A stretch of DNA of 64,000 nt, from contig CANMUI010000011.1 in assembly GCA_947501045.1 (NCBI GenBank), positions 10,599-74,598 on the forward strand, given 5' to 3'. This document shows, in pieces, positions 37,521 to 47,339 of this stretch. Position numbers and translations under genes: made by a program. This DNA comes from an uncultured Psychrobacter sp. (GTDB taxonomy: Bacteria > Pseudomonadota > Gammaproteobacteria > Pseudomonadales > Moraxellaceae). Positions within the stretch are counted from its first letter, which is position 1. The number at the start of each line of letters is the position of its first letter. Below the pieces are notes generated by a model. That model saw nothing but the letters and a program-made list of their open reading frames with translations, made no database searches and had not been told where the DNA came from.

Positions 37521-38624
37521 TTAAGTAATGGACTCAACTGGCGGCTCAACGTCCCCGTTTTGACCACGGTGGCGCAAGTAATGATCAAGTAGCACAATGG
37601 CTAGCATCGCCTCAGCGATAGGCGTTGCACGCACACCAACACAGGGGTCGTGACGACCTTTAGTTAGCATATCAATGGGCTCACCTTGGGTGTTAATACT
37701 CTTGCCAGCGGTAGTAATACTAGAGGTTGGTTTGAGAGCGATACCGACGCGAATGTCTTGCCCTGAGGAGATACCGCCCAAAATACCACCAGCATGATTG
37801 GCCGTAAAACCATCAGGGGTCAGCTCATCCCGAGACTTGTGCCCAAACTGTCCGGCAACTGCCATACCATCGCCAATCTCAACGCCTTTGACCGCGTTGA
37901 TGCTCATCATTGCATGAGCAATTTCAGCATCTAAGCGATCAAATACTGGCTCACCAAGCCCTACAGGGACACCGCTTGCAATAATCTCAAGACGCGCGCC
38001 GCAGCTGGTGCCTTCGCGGCGCAGACGATCGATCAAAGCCTCAAAGCGCTCTACTGCCTCAGAATCAGCACTAAAAAACGGATTGCTATTAACAAAGTCC
38101 CAGTCGATCTGGCTTGGATCTAATACTTCGCTATATTCATTACCGATTTGAGTGACATGGCCATGAATTTGTACGCCCAATCGATCTTGCAAGTACTTCT
38201 TAGCGATTGCGCCAGCTGCCACGCGCATAGCAGTTTCGCGAGCTGAGGAACGTCCGCCGCCGCGATAGTCGCGAAAACCATATTTCATACTATAAGTATA
38301 GTCAGCGTGCCCTGGGCGAAAAGTATCCTTGATATCGCTATAGTCTTTGGATTTTTGATTGGTATTGCGAATCAAGAGGCCGATGGACGTTCCTGTGGTT
38401 CGACCTTCAAATACTCCAGATATAATCTCAACCTCATCAGACTCACGGCGCTGAGTGGCATATTTAGAAGTACCGGGCTTACGGCGGTCTAAGTCAACTT
38501 GCAAATCAGCTTCAGATAATTCTAACCCTGGCGGTACGCCATCGACGATTGCCATCAGACCAGCGCCATGCGACTCACCGCACGTAGTCACGCAAAAAAG
38601 CTTTCCTATACTGTTGCCTGCCAT
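37521..38624 (-). CDS. aroC: Chorismate synthase
   Basis: 367 residues, the usual length. It converts EPSP to chorismate, the last common step of aromatic amino-acid synthesis, using reduced FMN. Signatures seen are [20 protein letters not shown] at the N-terminus, the [20 protein letters not shown] stretch ([19 protein letters not shown]), [30 protein letters not shown], and the late [28 protein letters not shown] lies before the ATG. prmB follows upstream on the same strand with 73 bases between; in E. coli prmB and aroC are also adjacent in the order prmB-aroC. Confidence 0.98.
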   Translation of the reverse strand: MAGNSIGKLFCVTTCGESHGAGLMAIVDGVPPGLELSEADLQVDLDRRKPGTSKYATQRRESDEVEIISGVFEGRTTGTSIGLLIRNTNQKSKDYSDIKDTFRPGHADYTYSMKYGFRDYRGGGRSSARETAMRVAAGAIAKKYLQDRLGVQIHGHVTQIGNEYSEVLDPSQIDWDFVNSNPFFSADSEAVERFEALIDRLRREGTSCGARLEIIASGVPVGLGEPVFDRLDAEIAHAMMSINAVKGVEIGDGMAVAGQFGHKSRDELTPDGFTANHAGGILGGISSGQDIRVGIALKPTSSITTAGKSINTQGEPIDMLTKGRHDPCVGVRATPIAEAMLAIVLLDHYLRHRGQNGDVEPPVESIT

Positions 38625-38697
38625 ATCTTCCCTTGAATAGTTTAAATCTGTTATTGGAGGTTTATTTATCGCTACTGTTTATCACTACGCCTTATCT

Positions 38698-39876
38698 CTA
38701 CTGACCATCATCTAGTAGTTCTACATAACGAGCAAACAGCGCTCGATGCTCCATGAGCTCATCATAAGTAATAGCAAAAACCCCATGACCACCATGGGCA
38801 AATCTTAACCAATCAAATTGTATATCAGGATAAGCTTGGTTGAGCGCCCATTCACTATCGCCCACTTCGCAAACTAGTAAACCTTCAGGACTAAGATAAT
38901 CCGGTGCTTCAAATAAGATGCGATGTACCAAATCTAGTCCATCTTGACCAGCTGCGAGTGCTTGCTCAGGCTCATACAAGAATTCAGGCGGCAAGTCGGC
39001 CATAATCGCCGCATCGACATAGGGCGGATTGGTAACGATCAGCTCGTATTGATGATCCGCTGGTATTTTTGCAAATAAATCGGACTCAATCACATTGACT
39101 TGATGACTTAGATCATGATGATCGACGTTGACCATAGCAACTTCCAGCGCGCCTTTATCAATATCAGCGGCATCAACTAGCGCATCGACAAAGCGCGTAG
39201 CAAGAGCAATAGCAATACAGCCCGAACCGGTACACAAATCTAAAATGCGCTCGGGCTGCGACAGCTGCTTTACCTCAAGACCATGGTCATAAAATACGGC
39301 TGGCTGCTCATTTGCCATAGCCGCATTCATTACAGTCCCAAGCGGTTTAGCAAGCTCATTGACCTCAAAATAAGGATAAAACTGTTGGCGGATCAATTCA
39401 GCAACTGGCGAGCGCGGAATTAGGACGCGCTCATCAACATAAAACGGCAAATCACAAAAATAAGCTAGATTAATCAGGTAGCTCAAAGGCTTACGATCTG
39501 TGATACGTGCTTCTAGTAAGCTTAGTACCATTTGCTTCTCTGAATTAGTCAGACGGCAATCAAGTATCTGCTCGTTTGCCGCCCAATCTAAAGATAAAGA
39601 ATGCAAAACGATAGCAGATGCCTCAGCAAACTCATCAGTCGTACCTTGTGCGACAACCACATCGTAGTTACGCAACTGCGTCACAGCAAAACGAATAAAA
39701 TCGCGAATACTAAATAACTGTTCATGTGCTTCTACAAGCTCACTGTGCAAAGCGGCAAACTCACTATCCTGTGAATCTAATTCCGAATTTTCAAAATCGT
39801 CTTCATCAAAGTACTCGTTGTGGTCAAGCTGTTGATTTTGAAAATCTTCTGCGCTCATTACTTGGTCTTCTGACAT
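38698..39876 (-). CDS. prmB: Ribosomal protein L3 glutamine methyltransferase
   Basis: 392 residues from the ATG at 39876, which has AAAGGTG 6 bases upstream; an ATG at 39927 would add 17 residues but has no such site. The methyltransferase core has ILDLCTGSGCIAIALA for the SAM loop and the catalytic NPPYV at 283-287, with MVNVDHHDLSHQVNVIESDLF between. Two parts are unusual: an acidic extension of about 50 residues at the N-terminus before LHSELVEAHEQLFSIRD, and an insert between PRSPVAELIRQQFYPYF and the SAM loop rich in hydrophobic residues and lacking known motifs. It methylates L3 at a Gln. It lies upstream of aroC in the E. coli order. Confidence 0.92.
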   Translation of the reverse strand: MSEDQVMSAEDFQNQQLDHNEYFDEDDFENSELDSQDSEFAALHSELVEAHEQLFSIRDFIRFAVTQLRNYDVVVAQGTTDEFAEASAIVLHSLSLDWAANEQILDCRLTNSEKQMVLSLLEARITDRKPLSYLINLAYFCDLPFYVDERVLIPRSPVAELIRQQFYPYFEVNELAKPLGTVMNAAMANEQPAVFYDHGLEVKQLSQPERILDLCTGSGCIAIALATRFVDALVDAADIDKGALEVAMVNVDHHDLSHQVNVIESDLFAKIPADHQYELIVTNPPYVDAAIMADLPPEFLYEPEQALAAGQDGLDLVHRILFEAPDYLSPEGLLVCEVGDSEWALNQAYPDIQFDWLRFAHGGHGVFAITYDELMEHRALFARYVELLDDGQ

Positions 39877-40208
39877 ATCGCACCTTTGATTAAAAACTTG
39901 TGACTTGAATGAAAAACTGCTTAGCATTATAGACGCAAACGTTATAGAGCGCCAATGGCTATCACCAATTAATGGTTGCTTATTATTGTGAACTTTATAT
40001 GCGTTAGTACCTTACTATAGCCTTGCTATACGAATAATTCACGCAATGATAGTAGTGATACTATTAGCCAAGTCTCACTTGTTTGTAGTCAATACGTCAG
40101 CATCTGACGCTTAGTATTTCAGTACTACAAAAAGATGTGTCAAAAGTTTGCGTAGCATCCAAATTATGCGCATAATAGCCCCATTATAATTATCAGATGT
40201 GATTAGAT
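39877..40208. other. Intergenic region between prmB and the L,D-transpeptidase
   Basis: Besides the promoter at 40148-40176, this spacer holds CGTCAG (40095-40100) and CTGACG (40104-40109), a perfect dyad with a 3-base centre. On the minus strand it supplies the prmB control region, with no hexamers I would call. Confidence 0.5.
40148..40176 (+). promoter_or_regulatory. Promoter of the L,D-transpeptidase gene with embedded palindrome
   Basis: TTGCGT (40148-40153), a 17-bp spacer and CATAAT (40171-40176). A perfect 14-bp palindrome, ATTATGCGCATAAT (40163-40176), covers the end of the spacer and the whole -10. A repressor bound there would block the polymerase. A second TATAAT at 40185-40190 lacks a good -35. 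Confidence 0.55.
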
Positions 40209-41723
40209 ATGATGAAAACAAAGTTCAAAATAAGACCACTTATGACTGCTATGTCTATCGCTGTCCTCGGCGCTAGCCTAAATATCAGCGTCTTCGCTGC
40301 GTCTAATGATACTAGCACTGCTTATAAAGACGCTGCTACGACCAATAATAACACACGTGCTCTACCAGTACGCACAACTAAAAAACTACCTAGTATGGCT
40401 ATGCTAGCGAGCCTTGATGTGCAGGAAAGTCGTAGTACCTCAATCGATACGGATAGGTCAATTGATACGCCTACCTTAGATGATAATAACCCTTTTAATA
40501 CTAACGAACCTGTTACGATGCCCAAGATCAAACCTCAATCTACGGATCGTATGGGTCAATTGATTGACAACAAGCGTGAGCAAAGATCAGCTTCTGAGGC
40601 GGTGATCGTCGACAACATGAGTGCTGAGGAGCTGACACGTAAAGATGAATATGCTGAGCGCACTGATGACATCAGCGAAGGCCAAGCGGTCGTTAATCCT
40701 AGCGGCGCCTTGTCTGATAGTGCTGCAGATTCATTGACATTTGAAGCACCTATTAACGTACAGCGCCAAGACATTAACGATGACTCATCAATCAAAAGTA
40801 TCGTGGATAAAGACGGCAAAACTTATACTACTCTTGATTTGTCAAGTTACGCGCAGCAAGTAAACAATGCTACGTGGTCACCAAATATGAATGTCAATTC
40901 AGCAATGACTATCAAGATGCAAGCTTTGCTCGATTGGAACCACGCATCGCCGGGCCCTGTTGATGGCGGCTGGGGTATGAATAGTAAAAAAGCGTTAACC
41001 AACTTCCAAACGATGAAAGGTCTGCCAGCTAATGGTAAGCTTGACCAAAAAACTTGGAATGCCTTAACCAAAAATATTCCTGCCAATAAACCAGTACTGG
41101 TCACTTATACCTTGACTGATGAGGATATTAATACCAATTTTGCAACGACGCCTTCAGGTTCAGAGGCCAAGTCAAAAATGAAAGGCCTATATTATCAAGA
41201 CATCAAAGAGATGCTCGCTGAGCGTTTCCATATGGATGTACGCTACCTCGATAAGCTAAATAAAAACAAAAAGTACGAAGCTGGGGAGACGATTACGGTC
41301 TTAAATACGCGTACGCCGCTCAATGAGCGCATTAACCGCGTCGTGGCTGACAAGGCAAGTAAGACCCTTTATGCTTATAACGGTGATAAACTCGTAGCCA
41401 CTTATCCTACCACGATCGGTAGTGATGCCACGCCTTCGCCGCAGGGTACTTTTAAAATCATCAATAGAGTCAAAATGCCTTGGTATAAGGCCACCGTTGG
41501 TGAAGGCAGCGACAAGAAAGTACACATGTTACCACCAGGACCGAATAATCCAGTGGGCGTGGTGTGGATGGGGTTATCAAAACCTTCTTATGGTATTCAC
41601 GGCTCGCCCAAACCTGAAGGCATTAGCCGCCAAGCATCAGCAGGCTGTGTTCGTCTGACTAACTGGGACGTGCTTGAGGTCTATGCTAATATTGAAAACG
41701 GTGCTAAAGTTGAACTAAGATAG
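40209..41723 (+). CDS. L,D-transpeptidase with peptidoglycan-binding domain
   Basis: 504 residues. A signal peptide (hydrophobic core near LMTAMSIAVLGASLNISVFA) leads to a long disordered Ser/Asp/Thr-rich region to about 210, a PG_binding_1 domain (LLDWNHASPGPVDGGWGMNSKKAL) and a YkuD domain near the C-terminus. The YkuD part has the catalytic signature YGIHGSPKP and SAGCVRLTNWD, with His464 and Cys480. It is expected to form 3-3 cross-links or attach proteins to peptidoglycan in the periplasm. It lies alone with a terminator after it. The start has no strong Shine-Dalgarno (two tandem ATGs at 40209 and 40212). Confidence 0.92.
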   Translation: MMKTKFKIRPLMTAMSIAVLGASLNISVFAASNDTSTAYKDAATTNNNTRALPVRTTKKLPSMAMLASLDVQESRSTSIDTDRSIDTPTLDDNNPFNTNEPVTMPKIKPQSTDRMGQLIDNKREQRSASEAVIVDNMSAEELTRKDEYAERTDDISEGQAVVNPSGALSDSAADSLTFEAPINVQRQDINDDSSIKSIVDKDGKTYTTLDLSSYAQQVNNATWSPNMNVNSAMTIKMQALLDWNHASPGPVDGGWGMNSKKALTNFQTMKGLPANGKLDQKTWNALTKNIPANKPVLVTYTLTDEDINTNFATTPSGSEAKSKMKGLYYQDIKEMLAERFHMDVRYLDKLNKNKKYEAGETITVLNTRTPLNERINRVVADKASKTLYAYNGDKLVATYPTTIGSDATPSPQGTFKIINRVKMPWYKATVGEGSDKKVHMLPPGPNNPVGVVWMGLSKPSYGIHGSPKPEGISRQASAGCVRLTNWDVLEVYANIENGAKVELR

Positions 41724-41779
41724 TCAAGTGCTCCTCAAAAATAAGCTTGTCTTATAGCACTATTATTATAAATAAAATT

Positions 41780-41808
41780 AAAAGACCTTTATAAAAAGGT
41801 CTTTTTTA
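41780..41808 (+). terminator. Intrinsic terminator of the L,D-transpeptidase gene
   Basis: AAAAGACCTTT (41780-41790) and AAAGGTCTTTT (41795-41805) form an 11-bp stem with a 4-nt loop, followed by more T. Confidence 0.85.
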
Positions 41809-41839
41809 TGGCTCAAAGGTTATTTATCTTAACATCCAT

Positions 41840-41868
41840 TAAAAAAGCAGCCTCTAGCAGACTGCTTT
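41840..41868 (-). terminator. Intrinsic terminator of the small membrane protein gene
   Basis: Read on the minus strand, AAAGCAG and CTGCTTT pair around an 11-nt loop and are followed by TTT. The region lies 51 bases past the stop of the gene at 41919-42137. Confidence 0.65.
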
Positions 41869-41918
41869 AGAGATTAACAATTTTTCAATTATCACAAGTG
41901 CTGATTGCTATAAACGTA

Positions 41919-42137
41919 TTATACTCGGTGGCCGTTTTCTTCTTCGTCACCAGTAATGTTAGCAATTTTTTTAGTAAAGAATAACCCCGCTGGAATAGAG
42001 ACCAAAAGTCCAACAACTACTGCAATTTGAATATGAGGTATTTCATTAAATCCTGTGACTAAAGCAGTAATAATAAGCAAACCAACGATAACGGTCGCTG
42101 CCATAGAATAAATCATCGAAAATAGAGGCCAGTTCAT
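41919..42137 (-). CDS. Small membrane protein with two helices
   Basis: 72 residues. Two hydrophobic segments, about 10-29 (YSMAATVIVGLLIITALVTG) and 35-54, are joined by a short FNEIPHI loop and followed by a polar C-terminal tail (KKIANITGDEEENGHRV). TAAGG precedes the ATG at good spacing and a terminator follows, so the gene is probably real. I do not recognise a specific family; the size and layout match small uncharacterised inner-membrane proteins. It lies between the L,D-transpeptidase gene (convergent) and the DUF389 gene (divergent). Confidence 0.7.
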   Translation of the reverse strand: MNWPLFSMIYSMAATVIVGLLIITALVTGFNEIPHIQIAVVVGLLVSIPAGLFFTKKIANITGDEEENGHRV

Positions 42138-42560
42138 AGTTTAAACCTTATAATTTATGTGGGTATACCTATAGTTATACACTAAATCCACATAGAAAGT
42201 AAGCTATTGGCCTTGACTTGCAAGCTATTAATACTCTACCACTTGTCTATAAAACCATGTTATTATTAGGGACTTATCTGTTAGTAATTTTTAGATTCCT
42301 AGCTACTGTTAACTAGCTACTAGCAAACAGTAAATAACTTAGCAACCCATCAATTCTATATTTATTTTCAATCGTTGATACTATCTCCTACCTTTTCCTC
42401 TTTATAAAGTCTACTACCCTTACTTTTAATATCTTCTGCATTTAAATCTTAATCTCTCCATACCTCCAGTAACATTATTCAGTCATAAAAAAAGCTACAC
42501 TTTTGTCACTCTTCTATTACAATAATTATTCTCTTTGTTCTCTACGAAAGTGCTGTTGCC
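42138..42560. other. Intergenic region, 423 bp
   Basis: AT-rich spacer between two divergent genes. It holds the direct repeat CTAGCTACT at 42299-42307 and 42313-42321 (14-base period), and TTGTCA (42503-42508) with a poor -10 near 42526 as a weak candidate promoter for the DUF389 gene. No gene is supported. Confidence 0.4.
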
Positions 42561-44240
42561 ATGACTCTATCCAGCCACAATTCCTCTCCATTTTTATCTA
42601 CTGCCGAATCCTTACTAGATGACGATCACGCTACCGATATAGACGGTCATAGGGATGAAGTATTAAAAACTAGTGTAGATAATGACGCGCAATTGGCACG
42701 CCAACCTTTGATTGACCATATTGATAACTCAGATGCTCAGCATGAGGACATAGGAGAAACACAAGCGGAACAGGATAGCGAAGTAGTAACCGAAGATGCC
42801 AAAGCGCCCGAGTCACAAATAACTATGACCTCACCCAGTCCCGATGTAGTTATTGCTACTGTAGAGACCCCAGAAATTGAGGAAAAATTTGATGAAGCTG
42901 TAGAGACTCAAAGACAAGCTGGAGCTAAAGCAGTAAAAAATACTGCTGATGAACAGAACTCTAACGACAACAATAGTGAGGCTGCGATCAGTGCGGAGCC
43001 TATTAATGAAGATAGTATTAGTGAGGACAGTATTGATAAAAGTGGCGCTGCTGAAAATAGCCTTGATAATAAAAATCCAGCCAGTCAAAAGGAGCTTGAT
43101 TCAGAAGCCTACCCAACCGAAGAGGAGAAACAAGAAGCTGTTGAAAAAGAAAAGGAATCCAAACTTGAGTCTTATAAACAGTTTATTGCTGAGCAATTTA
43201 GCAATCAAAAAGTAGATTACCCCGAGGTACGGGTCAAAATTGAAGCCAATGCTTTGCCAAGCAAAATGTACTTCATTATGAATGTGCTGTCCGCTATCAT
43301 CGCCAGCTACGGATTGGTAGCCAATTCAGCGGCTGTAGTTATCGGTGCGATGCTAGTAGCTATGATGCTTGGGCCTATCACTGGTATAGCACTAGCTATC
43401 ATTGACCACCGTATGCCTTTACTGCGTAAATCGTTGTTTACCGTGACAGCTGGCGTGTCTTTAGTGGTATTGGTAGGCTTTATAGTAGGCTGGCTGCATA
43501 ACGAGCAGCCACTGACCGCCGAGATACTATCACGTACTCAGCCCACCTCTATGGATTTGATGATTGCTCTAGCAGGCGGTACTGCTGGTGCTTATGCGAT
43601 GGTATCACCGCACTTGTCTGTTGCTGTCGTTGGCGTCGCGGTCGCAACCGCTTTGGTGCCACCGCTAGCTGCTAGCGGAATACTATTTGCTAATGGCGAG
43701 ATGCAGCTAGGACTTGGCGCACTACTTTTGGCCATCACCAATATTATTGCCATTCAATTTACCAATGCTTTGGTGTTATGGTTATTGGGCTTTCGCCGCT
43801 TGGTCGATGATGATTATAAAACTCATACTTTTTATACTTTTTGTCGGCGTAATGCAGTAACCTTGTTACTATTGGCGGGGTTGGGTACTTACTTAACCAT
43901 TAACTTAAATAAAAATGCCAATCAACAAACCTTTGAGAACAATGTCAAAACAGCGATTAACAATCATTTTATCAATAAAGGTAATGTGCTGACCAATACC
44001 CAGTTTGACAATACGGGTGAACGTTTAACCATTCGTGCCGTTATTCGCGGCGAGACTACGCCAAGCTCTTACGATGTACGCCAGATTGAGGCTTTAATTG
44101 TACAAGATATGGCTGATAACTTTTCTAATGACTCCCCTATCAAATTGCAATTGCGTTATGTACCAGTACAGGTCATTGAATCCAATCCCCTTATTGCAGA
44201 TAAGCTTGATAAAACTGATGCGGCGATTTTGACCAATTGA
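42561..44240 (+). CDS. DUF389 family membrane protein with long acidic N-terminus
   Basis: 559 residues. Residues 1 to about 220 are very acidic and Ser/Asn-rich and look disordered, ending in a Glu/Lys-rich helix near EEEKQEAVEKEKESKLESYKQ. The membrane part starts near 237 (MYFIMNVLSAIIASYGLVANSAA) and shows about five or six helices, with the DUF389 landmarks VVIGAMLVAMMLGPITGIALA and MVSPHLSVAVVGVAVATALVPP. The C-terminal 100 residues are soluble. The function of DUF389 proteins is not known. The long N-terminus is longer than I recall for this family. GAAAGTG lies about 8 bases upstream of the ATG, a weak site. Confidence 0.88.
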   Translation: MTLSSHNSSPFLSTAESLLDDDHATDIDGHRDEVLKTSVDNDAQLARQPLIDHIDNSDAQHEDIGETQAEQDSEVVTEDAKAPESQITMTSPSPDVVIATVETPEIEEKFDEAVETQRQAGAKAVKNTADEQNSNDNNSEAAISAEPINEDSISEDSIDKSGAAENSLDNKNPASQKELDSEAYPTEEEKQEAVEKEKESKLESYKQFIAEQFSNQKVDYPEVRVKIEANALPSKMYFIMNVLSAIIASYGLVANSAAVVIGAMLVAMMLGPITGIALAIIDHRMPLLRKSLFTVTAGVSLVVLVGFIVGWLHNEQPLTAEILSRTQPTSMDLMIALAGGTAGAYAMVSPHLSVAVVGVAVATALVPPLAASGILFANGEMQLGLGALLLAITNIIAIQFTNALVLWLLGFRRLVDDDYKTHTFYTFCRRNAVTLLLLAGLGTYLTINLNKNANQQTFENNVKTAINNHFINKGNVLTNTQFDNTGERLTIRAVIRGETTPSSYDVRQIEALIVQDMADNFSNDSPIKLQLRYVPVQVIESNPLIADKLDKTDAAILTN

Positions 44241-44316
44241 TGGCTTATACTCATTGATTTTACATAGTTACTCAAGGCTGCAACTATATCTCCTATATCA
44301 ACAACCTCGGCGTTTA

Positions 44317-44325
44317 TGCTAAAAT
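44317..44325 (+). promoter_or_regulatory. Extended -10 element upstream of alaS
   Basis: TGC followed by TAAAAT (44320-44325) forms an extended -10 (TGn-TANNNT) about 80 bases before the alaS start. No good -35 hexamer is found, which is consistent with extended -10 promoters. This is a single-element prediction. Confidence 0.45.
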
Positions 44326-44405
44326 CGCTGGCAAAATTATTTAATTTATTTCTATTATTATTTCAATTACATATTATTTTAATCCTACTGCACTAAGGAG
44401 CCGCT

Positions 44406-47078
44406 GTGAGCCAGCCCTTTCGCTCAGCCGATATTCGTAAAGCTTTTATTGATTTTTTTATAAGCAAACAGCATACCCCTGTTGCCTCATCAAGTCTGAT
44501 TCCGCATAACGACCCGACGTTGCTATTTACCAATGCCGGTATGAACCAGTTCAAAGAGACTTTTTTGGGTATGGAGACGCGTGACTATACGCGCGCGGTC
44601 ACCTCACAAAAATGCGTGCGCGCCGGCGGCAAACACAACGATTTAGACAATGTCGGCTACACGGCTCGTCACCATACGTTTTTTGAGATGCTCGGCAACT
44701 TCTCCTTTGGCGATTATTTTAAAGAAGCAGGTATTGCTTATATTTGGGAGTTTTTAACCGCTGATGAGTGGTTGGCGCTTGATCAAGACCGTCTTTATGT
44801 CACCATTTATGAGACCGATGACGAGGCCTTTGATATTTGGCATAAAAAGATCGGTTTGCCGGCGGAGCGTATCATTCGTATCGGTGATAATAAAGGCGCG
44901 CCTTATGCCTCTGATAACTTTTGGACGATGGGTGATACTGGACCTTGTGGCCCTTGTACCGAAGTCTTTTATGATCATGGGCCTGAAGTTGAGGGTGGTC
45001 TACCGGGTACACCGGAAGAAGATGGAGACCGTTATATTGAGATTTGGAACTGCGTGTTTATGCAGTTTAATCGCCAAAAAGATGGCAGTATGACCCCGCT
45101 CCCTGCACCTAGTGTCGATACTGGCATGGGACTTGAGCGCCTGAGTGCCATCATGCAAGGCGTGCATAGTAATTACGAAATCGATTTATTCGTCCATTTA
45201 ATGGATGCTGCTGCCCAAATTCTAGAGGTTGAAAACCAGCAACAGGCCTCCCTAAAAGTCATTGCTGATCACATTCGTGCCGTAGCATTTTTGATTGCTG
45301 ATGGCGTTATGCCTAGTAATGAAGGGCGCGGTTATGTACTGCGCCGTATCATTCGCCGCGCCGTGCGTCACGGTAATAAGCTTGGCGCAAAGAGTGATTT
45401 CTTTTATAAAATGATGGCACCTTTAGCGACAGAGATGGGCGACGCTTACCCTGAGCTTAAGAATAAGCAAAGCATGATTGAAAATGCTATTCAAAAAGAA
45501 GAAGCTCAATTTGCCAAGACGCTCGCGCAAGGACTACGCTTGCTGTCAAGCGAGCTTGCAGATTTGCAACAGGGTGATATCCTCTCCGGCGCAGCGGCCT
45601 TTAAACTCTATGATACTTACGGTTTTCCGCTAGATTTGACTGCTGATATCACCCGCGAGCGCGGTATTGCTATTAACGAAGAAGAATTTGACGAACACAT
45701 GCAAGCACAGCGCGAACGCGCGCGAGATGCAGGCAAATTTGATGTCGATTATAGCAGTGTGATTCAAGTAGACAACCCTACTGAGTTCATTGGTTATCAG
45801 CAATTAGAAGAAAACGACGTTCGCCTGATTGCGCTATATCAAGACGGTCAGACGGCTGATAATTTAACAGAAGGTGACGAGGGAGTTATTGTCCTCGACC
45901 GTACCCCATTTTATGCTGAGGGCGGCGGACAAGTGGGCGAGCTTGGTGAGATTCGTACAGCCTCCGGTGTTTTTGAGGTACAAAACACCAAAAAATCCGG
46001 TCAAGCGATTATCCATTATGGTGTCGTCAGTATGGGCACCATCAGTACCAATCAAACTGCAGAGGCACAGGTACTCTCTAGTATACGTGCCGCTAGCGCT
46101 AAAAACCATTCAGCGACGCACCTGCTTCATGCCGCCCTACGTGAAGTCTTAGGCGATAGCGTCTCACAAAAAGGCTCGTTGGTATCAAGTGATGTACTGC
46201 GCTTTGACTTTGCTTATGATAAACCAGTAACGCCTGCCCAGATTATCCGTATCGAGCGTTTAGTCAATGAGCAGATCCAAGCCAACACCCCAGCACGTAT
46301 CGAAAATATGTCTATCGATGAAGCCATGGATAAAGGCGCAGTCGCCCTATTTGGCGAAAAATATGGTGATGAGGTACGTGTGTTAACGATGGGCACAGAA
46401 GATATCGTTGATGGCAAACGTCATCCTTTCTCTATTGAGCTGTGCGGCGGGCTACATGTTGAGCGTACTGGCGATATTGGGCTATTTAAAATAACTAGTG
46501 AGGCTAGTATTGCTGCCGGTATCCGCCGTGTTGAGGCTGTCACGGGTATGGGCGCTATTAAATATATTCAGCAAAATGATGCGCAGCTAAGTACTTTAGC
46601 AGGACAACTAAAAGTTAAACGTCCGGAGGTTGCCACACGTGTGCAAGTGATGAGCGATAATCAGCGCAAGCTTGAAAAAGAGCTTGAGCGTTTGCAGCAA
46701 AAAATAGCCAGTGCACAAGCCACTAATTTACTCGATGAGGTGCAAACCATCGCTGGTACACCTGTGCTGATCAGCACTTTATCCGGTATTGACGGCAAGT
46801 CCATTCGCCCCCTTATGGATGATGTCAAATCGAAACTGCCTGATAGCGTCATTGTACTGATTGGTGATAAAGACGATCAATTAGCGCTAGCGGCAAGCGT
46901 GGCTAAATCGGTCACCTCGCGTATTAAAGCGGGCGACATTATCCGTCATTTAGCAAGCGAGCTTGGCGGTAAAGGTGGCGGCAAGCCTGATTACGCTCAG
47001 GGCGGCGCGCCTAAGGCAGATAACACTAAGACAGTTATCGATGCTCTGCCAAATTGGCTGGCGGTGCAGCTTAGCTAA
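44406..47078 (+). CDS. alaS: Alanyl-tRNA synthetase
   Basis: 890 residues starting at a GTG with TAAGGAG 6 bases upstream. It charges tRNA-Ala. Motif-1 area [10 protein letters not shown] is at 41-50 and [10 protein letters not shown] at 97-106. The editing domain has [15 protein letters not shown] near 567-581, with the His zinc-site pair, and [13 protein letters not shown] near 679-691 with the Cys and His that complete it. A C-terminal DHHA1 region ends in [14 protein letters not shown]. All expected motifs are intact and the length is normal. It heads the alaS-lysC-csrA order typical of gammaproteobacteria. Confidence 0.98.
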   Translation: MSQPFRSADIRKAFIDFFISKQHTPVASSSLIPHNDPTLLFTNAGMNQFKETFLGMETRDYTRAVTSQKCVRAGGKHNDLDNVGYTARHHTFFEMLGNFSFGDYFKEAGIAYIWEFLTADEWLALDQDRLYVTIYETDDEAFDIWHKKIGLPAERIIRIGDNKGAPYASDNFWTMGDTGPCGPCTEVFYDHGPEVEGGLPGTPEEDGDRYIEIWNCVFMQFNRQKDGSMTPLPAPSVDTGMGLERLSAIMQGVHSNYEIDLFVHLMDAAAQILEVENQQQASLKVIADHIRAVAFLIADGVMPSNEGRGYVLRRIIRRAVRHGNKLGAKSDFFYKMMAPLATEMGDAYPELKNKQSMIENAIQKEEAQFAKTLAQGLRLLSSELADLQQGDILSGAAAFKLYDTYGFPLDLTADITRERGIAINEEEFDEHMQAQRERARDAGKFDVDYSSVIQVDNPTEFIGYQQLEENDVRLIALYQDGQTADNLTEGDEGVIVLDRTPFYAEGGGQVGELGEIRTASGVFEVQNTKKSGQAIIHYGVVSMGTISTNQTAEAQVLSSIRAASAKNHSATHLLHAALREVLGDSVSQKGSLVSSDVLRFDFAYDKPVTPAQIIRIERLVNEQIQANTPARIENMSIDEAMDKGAVALFGEKYGDEVRVLTMGTEDIVDGKRHPFSIELCGGLHVERTGDIGLFKITSEASIAAGIRRVEAVTGMGAIKYIQQNDAQLSTLAGQLKVKRPEVATRVQVMSDNQRKLEKELERLQQKIASAQATNLLDEVQTIAGTPVLISTLSGIDGKSIRPLMDDVKSKLPDSVIVLIGDKDDQLALAASVAKSVTSRIKAGDIIRHLASELGGKGGGKPDYAQGGAPKADNTKTVIDALPNWLAVQLS

Positions 47079-47125
47079 CTAGTATTTAAACTGCTCAAAT
47101 TTAGTCAAATATTTCGGTTAACGGT

Positions 47126-47156
47126 GCGATTGGTTATAACCCTTATAACCAATCGC
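47126..47156 (+). other. Perfect 14-bp stem-loop after alaS
   Basis: GCGATTGGTTATAA (47126-47139), loop CCC and TTATAACCAATCGC (47143-47156). This is the longest perfect short-loop hairpin in the window after 49684-49721, but no T-run follows, so it does not look like a classic intrinsic terminator. Confidence 0.75.
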
Positions 47157-47339
47157 CATATATCTAAATGCAGTTACGACTTAAATTTGTCGAATTTATA
47201 TGATATAACAGTGCCCACTCAAACTTATATCTAGCTATAACATCAAGAGATATGATCAAGTTGAGGCATAATTCTTATCTACCCGTTCTAATCAACACTA
47301 AGTGATAGACGACCACCAACAAAAACAGGTAACCATCCT

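Noticed and set aside
44764..45093. 109-codon plus-strand frame inside alaS
   Set aside because: It overlaps alaS in another frame, where alaS motifs are continuous.
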